Both the position numbers and the translations under genes were made by a program. A DNA stretch of 64,000 nt, taken from NCBI RefSeq assembly GCF_021391495.1, contig NZ_CP090063.1:4340001-4404000 (forward strand), given 5' to 3'. This stretch comes from Amycolatopsis acidiphila. Its GTDB lineage: Bacteria > Actinomycetota > Actinomycetes > Mycobacteriales > Pseudonocardiaceae. Every line of letters begins with the position of its first letter. Positions within the stretch are counted from its first letter, which is position 1. Below, piece by piece: positions 43,081-55,360 of the stretch. The notes beneath the pieces are model-generated. The model did no database searches. It had not been told where the DNA came from and was given only the letters and a program-made list of their open reading frames with translations.

Positions 43081-43107
43081 GGGTGGGTGACGCGACGGTA
43101 CCCACCC
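43081..43107 (-). terminator. Possible terminator of the pyr operon
   Basis: GGGTGGGT at 43081-43088 pairs with ACCCACCC at 43100-43107 with an 11-base loop. It lies about 125 bases downstream of the pyrF stop and only 28 bases upstream of mihF, so it could instead be part of the mihF promoter region. Two GGTACC sites lie beside it. Confidence 0.4.
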
Positions 43108-43231
43108 CCGGGTACCCGCCACAATGCGGGGGTGGCCGGTCACTTCCCGGTCCGGGGCCTGATATTAGCCCTCCCGCCACCCGCCGCCGCCCGCACGAGG
43201 AAACGCTTCGCGTTGCTGTGTCACACCGTGA

Positions 43232-44088
43232 TCACCGAATCGAAGCCTGGATCTCGCGCACCCCGGCCCGCAGCGCCGCGGGGTCCGGGCCGCGCCTGAG
43301 CAGGTCCCTCGACGATGCCGGGAGCACGCCCCGCAGCTCATGCCCGAACACCGCCCGAAGATCGCTCACGGTGGCTCCCTGGGCCCCGAAACCGGGCGCC
43401 AGGATCGGGCCGTTGAGCGCGCCGAGGTCCAGCTCGCCCGGGGCCACCGTGGCGCCGACGACCACGCCGACGTCGCCGAGCGTCCCGGCGTCCGCGTTGA
43501 TCGCGGCCACCTGGTCCACAATGGACTGCGCGACCGTCTTTCCGTTGGGCAGCAACGCGTTCTGCAGCTCCGCCGCCTCGGGGTTCGAGGTGCGGGCGAG
43601 CACGATCACGCCCCTGCCCTGGGCCCGGGCGGTCTCGATCGCGGCTGTCAGCGAGCCGAACCCGAGGTAGGGCGAGAGCGTCACGGCGTCCGCCGCGAGC
43701 GCACCGTGACCGTCCAGGTACGCACTGGTGTAAGCGCCCATCGTGGAGCCGATGTCGCCGCGCTTGACGTCCAGCAGGACGAGCGCGCCGGCGAGCCGGG
43801 CCTCGGTGATCACCTGCTCGAGAACGGCGATCCCAGGGGCCCCGTAGGCCTCGAAAAAGGCCGACTGCGGCTTGATCACCGCCGCCTCCGCGGCCAGGAT
43901 CCGGACCGCGGAGAGGGCGAATTCTTCCAGTCCGGACACGTTCTGCTCGAGACCCCAGTCCGCGAGCAGCCCCGGATGCGGGTCGATCCCGGCGCACAAC
44001 GGTCCGCGCTCCCGGATCTTCTCCGCCAACCTTCGCCCGAACGGAGCAGTCGCCGCTGCTTTTCCGGGCTCCGGCACTGCCCGCGCGG

Positions 44089-44092
<4 letters not shown>
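43232..44092 (-). CDS. pyrF: Orotidine 5'-phosphate decarboxylase (type 2)
   Basis: 286 residues. Last step to UMP. The type 2 enzyme's catalytic Lys lies in [20 protein letters not shown] (about 108-127); [16 protein letters not shown] and the phosphate-binding [12 protein letters not shown] are also present. The GTG start overlaps the carB stop in GTGA, so it is the last gene of pyrR-pyrB-pyrC-x-carA-carB-pyrF. Confidence 0.96.
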
Positions 44093-47414
<3,322 letters not shown>

Positions 47415-47415
<1 letters not shown>

Positions 47416-48539
47416 TACCGGGCTTTCTTCTCCATCAGAGTCACGAACTCGTCGAACAACGGCGCGGCGTCGTGCGGGCCCGCCGCGGCCTCGGGGTGGT
47501 ACTGCACCGAAAACGCCGGCACCTCGGCGCAGCGCACGCCCTCGACCGTGTCGTCGTTCGGGCAGTAGTGGCTGATCCTCGCGGCACCGAACGGCGAGTC
47601 GAAGCTCTGCCCCGGCTCGCCCTCCAGCGCGAACCCGTGGTTCTGCGCCGTGATCGCGACCCTGCCGGTCTCCACGTCGATCACCGGGATGTTGATCCCC
47701 CGATGCCCGTACCGCATCTTGTACGTGCCCAACCCCAGCGCCCGGCCCAGGATCTGGTTGCCGAAACAGATCCCGAACAACGGGATCTCCCGCCGCAGCG
47801 CCTCCCGCGTCAACGCGATCGCCTCCACCTGCGTCTGCGGATCACCCGGCCCGTTGGACAGGAACACCCCATCCGGCTCCACCGCCAGCAACTCCTCCAG
47901 CGAACTCGTCGACGGCAGCACATGCGTCTCGATGCCGCGGCGGCTCAGCTGGCGTGGGGTGTTGGACTTAATGCCCAGGTCCAGCGCGGCGACGCGGAAG
48001 CGGCGCTCCCCCTGCGCCTGCACCACGTACGGCTGCGCCGTGGTGACCTCGCCAGCGAGGTCCGCGCCCTTCATCGGCGGGCTCGCCAGCACCTGGTCGG
48101 CCATCGCGGCGTCGTCGCCCAGCGCGTCGCCGGAGAACACCCCGGCACGCATCGCACCGTGCTCACGCAGGTGCCGGGTCAGCGTCCGGGTGTCGATCCC
48201 GGAGATGCCCACCACCCCCTGCCGCGCGAGCTCGTCATCCAGGGTGCGGCGGGAGCGCCAGTTCGACGGGGTGCGCGCGGGGTCGCGCACGACGTAGCCG
48301 GCGACCCAGATGCGGGCCGACTCGTCGTCCTCGTCGTTCCAGCCGGTGTTGCCGATCTGCGGCGCGGTCTGCACCACGATCTGGCGGTGGTACGACGGGT
48401 CGGTCAGGGTCTCCTGGTAGCCGGTCATGCCGGTGCAGAACACCGCCTCGCCCAGGGTGCGCCCCTGCGCCCCGTACGCCGCGCCGCGGAACACCCGGCC
48501 GTCCTCCAGCACCAGCGCGGCCGGTGTCTTCGCGTTCAC
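47415..48539 (-). CDS. carA: Carbamoyl-phosphate synthase small (glutaminase) subunit
   Basis: 374 residues. Hydrolyses glutamine and channels ammonia to CarB. The N-terminal CPSase domain ([31 protein letters not shown]) is followed by a class I glutamine amidotransferase with the nucleophile Cys in [17 protein letters not shown] and the His/Glu pair in [15 protein letters not shown]. The GTG overlaps the upstream stop in GTGA. Confidence 0.98.
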
Positions 48540-49036
48540 TGGGCCCCTCCCTTGATCTCGCTGCCCAAGCTTTCGATCCAGTCCGGATAGCTGCCGTGGT
48601 CGTCCCCGCGGAAGCCGGTGTCCAGCTCCACCTCGCCCGCACGCCAGGTGATGATCAGCAGGCTGTCGGAACCCATCACCTTCCCGGCGATGGCGCTGCC
48701 GCGCCGGATCCCGGCGACCGCCTCGTTCGGGATCCAGAACCCGGGCGCGCCGGCCCGGTCGACCTCGACCCCGCCGGCGTAGCGGCGCAGGACCGCCCGG
48801 CCGCGCAGGCCCACCCCGCGGGTGACGATCCGGTCCTGCCAGTTGCCCGCCGTGGTCGTGCTGACGTAGAGGCCGGGAGCCTCCAGCAGCGGCTCGCCCG
48901 GTTCCTCGGGCACCTGCGGGAACGGCGGCACCAGAACGCTCTGCGATCGCGCCCGTCGTCGCCAGCCCACGCGCATCCCCCACACGGCGAGCGCGAAGCA
49001 GGCCAGCACGACCAGGACCAAGACAAAACGTTCCAT
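48536..49036 (-). CDS. PH-like membrane protein of the pyrimidine operon
   Basis: 166 residues. One N-terminal membrane helix (RFVLVLVVLACFALAVWGM, residues 3-21), a short basic linker, and a PH-like beta domain (GNWQDRIVTRGVGLRGRAVL, LLIITWRAGEVELDTGF). The same position between pyrC and carA holds a homologue in mycobacteria (Rv1382, from memory), so the linkage is old; the function is unknown. ATG shares a base with the pyrC stop; the stop overlaps the carA start. Confidence 0.82.
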   Translation of the reverse strand: MERFVLVLVVLACFALAVWGMRVGWRRRARSQSVLVPPFPQVPEEPGEPLLEAPGLYVSTTTAGNWQDRIVTRGVGLRGRAVLRRYAGGVEVDRAGAPGFWIPNEAVAGIRRGSAIAGKVMGSDSLLIITWRAGEVELDTGFRGDDHGSYPDWIESLGSEIKGGAQ

Positions 49037-50334
49037 TACCCAATCTTCCCTTCGCGTGCGGTGATTCGCCCGCGTAGCAGCGTGAGGGTCACCACGCCGG
49101 GCAGCCGCATCCCCTCGTACGGGGTGTTGGCGGCGAGGCTCGCCAGCTCCGTGCCCCGGACCGTCCACTCGGCGTCCGGGTCGACCAGCACCAGGTTCGC
49201 CGGCTCACCGGCGAGCAGCGGGCGGCCCTGGTCGGGCAGTCCCGCGATCTCCGCGGGCCGCTCGCTCATCACCCGGGCCACGCCCCGCCAGTCGAGCAGT
49301 CCCGTGCGGACCATCGTCTCGGTGACCACCGACAGCGCGGTCTGCAGGCCGAGCATGCCCGGCTTCGCGACCGCCCACTCGCAGTCCTTGTCCTGGACCG
49401 GGTGCGGCGCGTGATCGGTGGCGACGCAGTCGATGACGCCCTCGGCCAGCGCGGCCCGCAGGCGCGCCGCGTCGCCGCCGGTGCGCAGCGGCGGGTTGAC
49501 CTTGTTCACCGGGTCGTAGCTCGCCAGGCGCTCGTCGGTCAGCAGCAGGTGGTGCGGGGTGACCTCGGCGGAGATGGTCCCGGCGCGCTGCCGGTCCTTC
49601 GCCCAGCGCAGCACCTCGGCGGTGCCCGCGGTGGAGACGTGGCAGACGTGCAGCCGCGCGCCGGCGTGCCCGGCGAGCAGGCAGTCACGGGCGACGATCG
49701 ACTCCTCGGCCGACGCGGGCCAGCCGGCGTAGCCGAGCCGGGACGCGATCTCGCCTTCGTGCGCCTGCGCGCCGACGGTCAGCCGCGGCTCCTCCGCGTG
49801 CTGCGCGATCACGACGTCCAGCGCGGTCGAGTACTCCAGCGCGCGCCGCATGAGCAGCGGGTCGGCGACGCAGTGCCCGTCGTCGGAGAACATCCGGACC
49901 CCGGCGACCGACTTGGCCATCGTGCCCAGCTCGGCGAGCCGCTCGCCGTTGAGCCCCACGGTCACCGCGCCCACCGGGTGCACGTCGACGAGGCCGACCT
50001 CGCGGCCGCGGCGCCACACGTGCTCGACCACGACGGCGTTGTCGGCGACCGGGTCGGTGTTGGCCATCGCGAACACCGCGGTGTACCCGCCGAGCGCCGC
50101 GGCGGCCGAGCCCGTCTCGACCGTCTCGGCGTCCTCGCGGCCGGGCTCGCGCAGGTGGGTGTGCAGGTCGACGAAGCCAGGCAGCAGTACCTGGCCGGCC
50201 GCCTCGACGACCTCGGTGCCCTCGGCCGCCTCGATCGAGCCGATCTCGGCGATGAGACCGTGCGCGACCAGGACGTCCACCGGGTCGCCCTCGCCGTAGA
50301 GCCTGGCGCCCCTGATCAGAACCTGATCGCTCAC
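49036..50334 (-). CDS. pyrC: Dihydroorotase (class I)
   Basis: 432 residues. Cyclises carbamoyl aspartate to dihydroorotate. Metal-binding [19 protein letters not shown] near 53-71 and [37 protein letters not shown]. Class I enzymes often assemble with PyrB, consistent with overlapping genes: the GTG start overlaps the pyrB stop in GTGA. Confidence 0.97.
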   Translation of the reverse strand: MSDQVLIRGARLYGEGDPVDVLVAHGLIAEIGSIEAAEGTEVVEAAGQVLLPGFVDLHTHLREPGREDAETVETGSAAAALGGYTAVFAMANTDPVADNAVVVEHVWRRGREVGLVDVHPVGAVTVGLNGERLAELGTMAKSVAGVRMFSDDGHCVADPLLMRRALEYSTALDVVIAQHAEEPRLTVGAQAHEGEIASRLGYAGWPASAEESIVARDCLLAGHAGARLHVCHVSTAGTAEVLRWAKDRQRAGTISAEVTPHHLLLTDERLASYDPVNKVNPPLRTGGDAARLRAALAEGVIDCVATDHAPHPVQDKDCEWAVAKPGMLGLQTALSVVTETMVRTGLLDWRGVARVMSERPAEIAGLPDQGRPLLAGEPANLVLVDPDAEWTVRGTELASLAANTPYEGMRLPGVVTLTLLRGRITAREGKIG

Positions 50335-51260
50335 TTCTCTTCCTCTCCGGCAAGCAGGTGGTAGAGCACCGCCATCCGCACGTGGACCCCGTTGCGGACC
50401 TGTTCGGTGATGGCGGACGAGGGCGCGTCGGCCACCGCCGAGGCGATCTCCATGCCCCGCAGCATCGGGCCCGGGTGCAGCACGACGGCGTGCTCCGGCA
50501 GCATCTTCAGGCGCTGCTCGCTCAGTCCGTAGGCGACCGAGTACTCGCGCGCGGACGGGAAGAACCCCCCGTGCATGCGCTCGGCCTGCACCCGCAGCAT
50601 CATCACGGCGTCGAGCGCCGCCAGCTCGGCATCCAGCTCGTGCGACACCGTCACCGGCAGGGCGCTCACCCCCACCGGCAGCAGCGTCGGCGGCGCGACC
50701 AGCACCACCTCCGCGCCGAGCGCGGTGAGCAGGTGGATGTTCGAGCGTGCGACCCGGCTGTGCAGCACGTCGCCGACGATCGCGACACGGCGTCCGGACA
50801 GCGTGCCCAGCCGCTCCCGCAGGGTCGCCGCGTCCAGCAGCGCCTGCGTCGGGTGCTCGTGCATCCCGTCGCCCGCGTTGACCACGGCGGTGCCCGACTC
50901 GGCGAGCCAGCCCGCGAGCCGGTGCGCGGCGCCCGAGGCCGGATGCCGGATGATCACGCAGTCCGCACCGGCTGCGGCCAGCGTCAGCGCGGTGTCGCGC
51001 AGCGACTCGCCCTTGCCGACCGAGGAGCCGCCGGAGGAGACGTTGATCACGTCGGCGCTCATCCACTTCCCGGCGATCTCGAACGAGACCCGGGTGCGGG
51101 TGGAGTTCTCGTAGAACAGCGTGACGACGGTGCGGCCACGCAGAGTCGGCAGCTTGCGGACCTCACGCCCGAGCAGGGTCTTCTTCAGCTCGTCGGCGGT
51201 GTCCAGCACCGCGGTCGCGAGCCGCGGGTCGAGCCCGTCGGTGGCCAGCAGGTGTTTCAT
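50331..51260 (-). CDS. pyrB: Aspartate carbamoyltransferase catalytic subunit
   Basis: 309 residues. Joins carbamoyl phosphate to aspartate. Carbamoyl-phosphate site [13 protein letters not shown] (49-61), [24 protein letters not shown], and the C-terminal MLRVQAER and [11 protein letters not shown]. No regulatory pyrI is present. The ATG overlaps the pyrR stop by four bases. Confidence 0.98.
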   Translation of the reverse strand: MKHLLATDGLDPRLATAVLDTADELKKTLLGREVRKLPTLRGRTVVTLFYENSTRTRVSFEIAGKWMSADVINVSSGGSSVGKGESLRDTALTLAAAGADCVIIRHPASGAAHRLAGWLAESGTAVVNAGDGMHEHPTQALLDAATLRERLGTLSGRRVAIVGDVLHSRVARSNIHLLTALGAEVVLVAPPTLLPVGVSALPVTVSHELDAELAALDAVMMLRVQAERMHGGFFPSAREYSVAYGLSEQRLKMLPEHAVVLHPGPMLRGMEIASAVADAPSSAITEQVRNGVHVRMAVLYHLLAGEEEK

Positions 51261-51847
51261 GCGCCTTCCCCCTTCCCGCGCAGCACCACGGCATCGCGTC
51301 CGTCCACTTCGGACAGGAGCACCAGCACCTCTTCCGAGCGCGAGGTGGGCACGTTCTTGCCCACGTAGTCGGCCCGGATCGGAAACTCGCGGTGACCCCG
51401 GTCGACCAGCACGGCCAGCTGCACCGAGCGGGGCCGGCCGTGGTCGCGCAGGGCGTCGAGGGCGGCGCGGACGGTGCGGCCGGAGAACAGCACGTCGTCG
51501 ACCAGGATCACGACGCGGTCGTCGATGCCGGTGCCGGGCAGCTGGGTCGAGGCCAGCGGCCGGGTCGGCTTGCGGCGCAGGTCGTCGCGGTAGAGCGTGA
51601 TGTCCAGGGCGCCGGTCGGCGGCGCGACCCCGGCGAACTCGGCGATGCGCTCGGCCAGGCGGCCGGCGAGCGAGGTGCCCCGGGTGGGAATCCCGAGGAG
51701 CACCGGTGGTTCACCCGATTCGGCGCCCAGTGCGGTCTTCTCGATGACCTGATGGGCCATTCGGGCGATGGTGCGCGCGACGTCACCGGCGGAGAGCAGT
51801 TCCCGCTCGCCGTCCGGCTCCGCCGCGCCACGAGGGCGTGACGCCAC
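51257..51847 (-). CDS. pyrR: PyrR bifunctional regulator/uracil phosphoribosyltransferase
   Basis: 196 residues. Binds pyr mRNA in response to uridine nucleotides and has UPRT activity. PRPP loop [19 protein letters not shown] (about 113-131), [16 protein letters not shown], and [20 protein letters not shown]. The GTG at 51847 is chosen because AAGGAG lies six bases before it; the frame is open further upstream but would cross the PyrR-binding loop. First gene of the pyr operon, and probably controls its own translation. Confidence 0.96.
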   Translation of the reverse strand: MASRPRGAAEPDGERELLSAGDVARTIARMAHQVIEKTALGAESGEPPVLLGIPTRGTSLAGRLAERIAEFAGVAPPTGALDITLYRDDLRRKPTRPLASTQLPGTGIDDRVVILVDDVLFSGRTVRAALDALRDHGRPRSVQLAVLVDRGHREFPIRADYVGKNVPTSRSEEVLVLLSEVDGRDAVVLRGKGEGA

Positions 51848-51863
51848 GGCTGACTCCTTCCCC

Positions 51864-51875
51864 GCCTCACGGGAC
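51864..51875 (-). promoter_or_regulatory. PyrR-binding loop in the pyrR leader
   Basis: On the mRNA strand GUCCCGUGAGGC matches the PyrR recognition consensus (RUCCNGNGAGGY) at every position and is flanked by C-rich and G-rich arms (ACCC and GGGG) that can form the stem. It ends five bases before the pyrR Shine-Dalgarno at 51854-51859, so bound PyrR would block translation start, as known for mycobacterial pyr leaders. A dyad GTCCTTAAAGGAC at 51878-51890 lies just upstream in the leader. Confidence 0.8.
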
Positions 51876-51987
51876 GGGTCCTTAAAGGACGTCGATCTCC
51901 TGCTTGGCCAGGAAATCCGTCTGACAATAACAGGAGGGCCCGGGCTCCTCACCGGGTGGTATGACCCCTTCCCGGGGCATCACTTGC

Positions 51988-52028
51988 TTGACCTGGTGAC
52001 GACAATGCGTAACCATTACTCTGAGTAT
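51988..52028 (+). promoter_or_regulatory. bldD promoter with BldD operator
   Basis: TTACTCTGAGTAT at 52016-52028 matches the BldD box TNACNCWGNGTNA in 12 of 13 positions and is nearly palindromic. TTGACC at 51988-51993 and TAACCA at 52010-52015, 16 bases apart, make a plausible promoter that the operator would overlap just downstream. It is 63 bases before the bldD ATG, indicating autoregulation. Confidence 0.7.
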
Positions 52029-52090
52029 TCAGCGCACCAGTCCCACGGCGGTCCTCCCGCCGGCTGGGCGAGGAAACGGAGAACCACCAG

Positions 52091-52579
52091 ATGGGCGATT
52101 ACGCCAAGGCGCTCGGGGCCAAGCTCCGCGGGATCCGCCAGCAGCAGGGGCTGTCCCTGCACGGGGTCGAGCAGAAGTCCGGGGGCCGCTGGAAGGCGGT
52201 CGTCGTCGGGTCCTACGAGCGCGGGGACCGCGCTGTCACCGTCCAGAAGCTGGCGGAGCTGGCCGACTTCTACGGGGTGCCGGTCGTCGAGCTGCTCCCG
52301 GAGGGCCGCGTCCCCTCGGGCGCCGAGCCGGCCACCAAGATCGTGATAAACCTGGAGCGGCTGCAGCAGCTGCCCGCGGAGAAGGTCGGCCCGCTGGCCC
52401 GCTACGCGGCGACGATCCAGAGCCAGCGCGGCGACTACAACGGCAAGGTGCTCTCGATCCGCACCGAGGACCTGCGGTCGCTGGCGATCATCTACGACAT
52501 GACCCCGGGCGAGCTCACCGAGCAGCTCATCGACTGGGGCGTGCTCCCGCCCGAGGCGCGGCCCGCCAAGGAGGACTGA
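52091..52579 (+). CDS. bldD: Developmental master repressor BldD
   Basis: 162 residues. N-terminal Xre-type helix-turn-helix (YAKALGAKLRGIRQQQGLSL, GSYERGDRAVTVQKLAELAD, up to residue 68) and a C-terminal domain that dimerises around a cyclic-di-GMP tetramer. The binding signature RGD-x8-RxxD is intact at 113-127 (R113-G-D115, R124-T-E-D127). BldD represses sporulation genes during growth in Streptomyces. GGAG lies about ten bases before the ATG. Divergent from the pyr operon by 243 bases and convergent with nusB. Confidence 0.95.
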   Translation: MGDYAKALGAKLRGIRQQQGLSLHGVEQKSGGRWKAVVVGSYERGDRAVTVQKLAELADFYGVPVVELLPEGRVPSGAEPATKIVINLERLQQLPAEKVGPLARYAATIQSQRGDYNGKVLSIRTEDLRSLAIIYDMTPGELTEQLIDWGVLPPEARPAKED

Positions 52580-52637
52580 GCGCGCCGCGAGCTGGGTGAG
52601 GTCTGTTCGCCGAAAGCGCGAACCGGGCGCGCTCAGT
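52575..52637. terminator. Bidirectional terminator between bldD and nusB
   Basis: ACTGAGCGCGCC at 52575-52586, which includes the bldD stop codon, is perfectly complementary to GGCGCGCTCAGT at 52626-52637. Within the loop GTTCGC and GCGAAC form a second hairpin. It serves the convergent bldD and nusB genes. Confidence 0.75.
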
Positions 52638-52676
52638 CGTGCCCTCTGGGGGTCCGGCGCTGGTCGCCCGGCTTTC

Positions 52677-53126
52677 TCAAAGCACCGCGCGCAGGCGGTC
52701 GGCGATGTTGCCGATGCGGCCGAGCACGCCGTTGACGAACCTGGGGGAATCGTCGGTCGACAGCTCCTTGGCCAGCCCGACGGCCTCGTCGATCGCGACC
52801 GGGTCGGGCACCTCCGGCGACCACAGCAGCTCGTAGACGCCGACCCGCAGCACCGCCAGGTCCACCGGCGGCATCCGGTCGAGCGTCCAGCCCTGCGCGT
52901 GCTCGGCCAGCAGCTCGTCGATGCGCTCGCGGTTCGCGGTGACGCCCTCGACGAGCGAGATCGTGTAGTCGCCGATCGGGTCCACGGCCGTCGACCCGAC
53001 CCGGTCCGCCATCAGCGTCACCGGATCGACGGAACGCTGCGCCGCCTCGTACAGCATCTCGACGGCGCGCCTGCGCAAAGCGCGGCGGCCCGGAGAGCCG
53101 CCGCGCTTCGGTGCTTCGGAGCTCAA
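52677..53126 (-). CDS. nusB: Transcription antitermination factor NusB
   Basis: 149 residues. All-helical RNA-binding protein of rRNA antitermination. [20 protein letters not shown], the central [20 protein letters not shown] and the C-terminal [20 protein letters not shown] are typical. The start is taken as TTG at 53126, which overlaps the efp stop as TTGA; there is no in-frame ATG or GTG before the conserved part, so the rare start deserves note. Confidence 0.92.
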   Translation of the reverse strand: MSSEAPKRGGSPGRRALRRRAVEMLYEAAQRSVDPVTLMADRVGSTAVDPIGDYTISLVEGVTANRERIDELLAEHAQGWTLDRMPPVDLAVLRVGVYELLWSPEVPDPVAIDEAVGLAKELSTDDSPRFVNGVLGRIGNIADRLRAVL

Positions 53127-53686
53127 GACGAGACCCGGCCCAGGTATCGCCCGTCGCGGGTGTCGACCTTGACCTTCTCGCCGGTCGTCACGAACAGCGG
53201 GACCTGGATCTCGGCGCCGGTCTCCAGGGTGGCGGGCTTGGTGCCACCGGTGGAGCGGTCGCCCTGCAGGCCCGGGTCGGTGTGCTGGATGACCAGCTCC
53301 ACCGAGGTGGGCAGCTCGACGTAGAGCGGGACGTCCTCGTGCACCGCGACCTGCGCCTCGCTGTTCTCCAGCAGGTAGTTCGCGGCGTCGCCGAGGGTCT
53401 CGCCGGGCACCGTGATCTGGTCGAACGTCTCGCCGTCCATGAACACGTAGTCGGTGCCGTCGTTGTAGAGGTAGGTCATGTTCCGGCGGTCGACCGTGGC
53501 GGTCTCCACCTTCGTCCCGGCGTTGAACGTCTTGTCCACCACCTTGCCGGAGAGCACGTGCTTGAGGGTGGTGCGCACGAACGCGCCGCCCTTGCCCGGC
53601 TTGACGTGCTGGAAGCTCACGACGGACCACAGCTGTCCGTCGAGGTTGAGCACCAGGCCGTTCTTCAGGTCGTTGGTGGTGGCCAC
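53123..53686 (-). CDS. efp: Translation elongation factor P
   Basis: 187 residues. Relieves ribosome stalling at polyproline. Three OB/KOW domains; the domain I loop KPGKGGAF presents Lys 32 at the tip. Actinobacterial EF-P is thought to work largely unmodified, and no epmA/epmB homologues are seen in the window. The C-terminal [14 protein letters not shown] is complete. AGGAG lies rather far (13 bases) from the GTG. Gene order pepQ-efp-nusB is conserved in actinobacteria. Confidence 0.97.
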   Translation of the reverse strand: MATTNDLKNGLVLNLDGQLWSVVSFQHVKPGKGGAFVRTTLKHVLSGKVVDKTFNAGTKVETATVDRRNMTYLYNDGTDYVFMDGETFDQITVPGETLGDAANYLLENSEAQVAVHEDVPLYVELPTSVELVIQHTDPGLQGDRSTGGTKPATLETGAEIQVPLFVTTGEKVKVDTRDGRYLGRVSS

Positions 53687-53729
53687 GGGTAGTCCAGTTC
53701 TCCTGTTGTCATCGTTTGCGTGGCCGCGT

Positions 53730-54809
53730 CTAGACGACCACGAGGTCCTTGCTGCTCAGGGTGAGGAGTTCGGGAACCGTGTCCCGCACGACCAGCGTGT
53801 CCTCGATGCGCACGCCACCGTGGCCGGCTAGGTATACCCCTGGCTCGACGGTGACCGTCATACCGACAGCTAGTGTACCGTCGCCCTTCTTCGCCAGGCT
53901 CGGTGCCTCGTGAATCTCCAGCCCCACCCCGTGCCCGAGGCCGTGGGAGAACTCATCGCCGTGGCCTGCCTGTTCGATCACCTCGCGCGCGGCCTTGTCC
54001 ACGTCCTTGCTCACCGCGCCCGGGAACACCGCGGCGCTGCCCGCGGCCTGCGACCGGCGCACCAGCTCGTACAGCTCACGCTGCCAGTCGGCGGCCTTGC
54101 CGAGCACCAGCGTGCGGGTCATGTCCGAGTGGTAGCCCTCGACCGTCGCGCCGAAGTCCAGCTTCAGGAAGTCCCCGGCCGCGAGCACGGCGTCGGCGGG
54201 CCGGTGGTGCGGGATCGCCGAGTTCGCGCCCGCGGCGACGATCGAGTCGAACGACGGGCCGCTCGCGCCATGGTCGAGCATGAGGTTCTCCAGCTCCCGC
54301 GCCACCTCCCGCTCGGTGCGCCCGGGCCGGATCCCGCCGCGCTCGATCAGCCCGGCGAGCGCGGCGTCGGCGGCGGCGCAGGCCCGGCGCAGCGCCTCGA
54401 TCTCGTGCTCGTCCTTGATCAGCCGCAGCTGTTCCACGAGCCCGGGCGCGCGGGTGAGCTCGAAGCCTTCCGCGAGGGCGTTGAGCGCCTCGTACTGCTC
54501 GACGCTGACGTGCTGGCTTTCGAAGCCGGTGCGGCCGCTGCCGCGCTTGACCAGCGCCGCCACGCTGTCGCGGTCGATGACGTGCTCGAGGTCGGGCACC
54601 TCGGCACCGGCCTGCGTGACGTACCGGCCGTCGGTGCAGAACAGCGTGCGTGCCTCGCTCCCGCTGTCGAGCAGGAGCGCCGCGTTCGAGCCGGTGAAGC
54701 CGGTGAGGTAGCGGACGTTCAGCAGGTTCGTGACGAGCAGCGCGTCGGCCCCGGCCTGGCGGACCAGCTGACGCAGCGAGTCCCGGCGGGCGGAGTGGAG
54801 GTCGGGCAC
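53730..54809 (-). CDS. pepQ: M24-family Xaa-Pro peptidase
   Basis: 359 residues. Creatinase-like N-terminal domain (1-125) and a pita-bread metallopeptidase domain. Metal ligands visible: [17 protein letters not shown] (two Asp), [11 protein letters not shown] (His), TVEPGVYL (Glu) and [10 protein letters not shown] (Glu). Probably an Xaa-Pro dipeptidase or aminopeptidase P. The GTG start has TAAGGT six bases upstream, and the GAGGAG lying against the start codon is too close to act as Shine-Dalgarno. Confidence 0.93.
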   Translation of the reverse strand: MPDLHSARRDSLRQLVRQAGADALLVTNLLNVRYLTGFTGSNAALLLDSGSEARTLFCTDGRYVTQAGAEVPDLEHVIDRDSVAALVKRGSGRTGFESQHVSVEQYEALNALAEGFELTRAPGLVEQLRLIKDEHEIEALRRACAAADAALAGLIERGGIRPGRTEREVARELENLMLDHGASGPSFDSIVAAGANSAIPHHRPADAVLAAGDFLKLDFGATVEGYHSDMTRTLVLGKAADWQRELYELVRRSQAAGSAAVFPGAVSKDVDKAAREVIEQAGHGDEFSHGLGHGVGLEIHEAPSLAKKGDGTLAVGMTVTVEPGVYLAGHGGVRIEDTLVVRDTVPELLTLSSKDLVVV

Positions 54810-54815
54810 CTCCTC

Positions 54816-54841
54816 ACCTTACTGGCCGGTTGGCTTACAGT
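54816..54841. promoter_or_regulatory. Divergent leaderless promoters of pepQ and the B-4DMT gene
   Basis: Minus strand TAAGGT at 54821-54816, six bases before the pepQ GTG at 54809. Plus strand TACAGT at 54836-54841, six bases before the ATG at 54848. The two start codons are only 38 bases apart. Confidence 0.55.
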
Positions 54842-54847
54842 GGCACG

Positions 54848-55357
54848 ATGCGGCCCTGGTTGACGCGTGGACTCGGGATGGCACTGCTGCACGCCATCGC
54901 CGACACCGCACTGGCGAAGGCGACCGTCTACGACCCCACGGGCCTGCTCACCGCGAAGATCGTGGTGATCGCACTGCTGGTCGGCGCGGCGGCGCTCTGG
55001 GGTGCCGTCGACGCCTGGCTGGGCCGCGAGGACCTCGCGAAGACCTGGGTGATCGCGTCGCTGTTCGGGGGCCTGGCCTCCGGCGTGCTGTACGTGATCG
55101 GCCGGGGCATCTTCGTCGACCAGTCCGGCACCCAGGAGCTGTGGCCCGCGCTGACCGGCGGGGCCGCGTTCACCGCGCTGCTCGTCCTGGTGCCCGCGGG
55201 CCTCGGCCTGCTCGTCGGCGGCCGGATCACCCGGCCCGAGCCGGCCGAAGCCGAGCCTGCCGTACGGAAGCGGCGAGCCCCGCCGGCCACCGCGCGGAAG
55301 CCCTCCCCCGCGCCCCGGCGCCGGCACGCCCCGTCCCCCACGCCGCGGGGCGAGTAG
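54848..55357 (+). CDS. B-4DMT family membrane protein
   Basis: 169 residues. Four hydrophobic helices (MALLHAIADTALAK start, then IVVIALLVGAAALWGAVDAW, WVIASLFGGLASGVLYVIG, FTALLVLVPAGLGLLVGG) followed by a basic, Pro/Arg-rich cytoplasmic tail from about residue 130. The divergent position next to pepQ-efp-nusB is the same as the mycobacterial homologue (Rv2536, from memory). The transported substrate is unknown. Confidence 0.82.
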   Translation: MRPWLTRGLGMALLHAIADTALAKATVYDPTGLLTAKIVVIALLVGAAALWGAVDAWLGREDLAKTWVIASLFGGLASGVLYVIGRGIFVDQSGTQELWPALTGGAAFTALLVLVPAGLGLLVGGRITRPEPAEAEPAVRKRRAPPATARKPSPAPRRRHAPSPTPRGE

Positions 55358-55360
55358 CGG

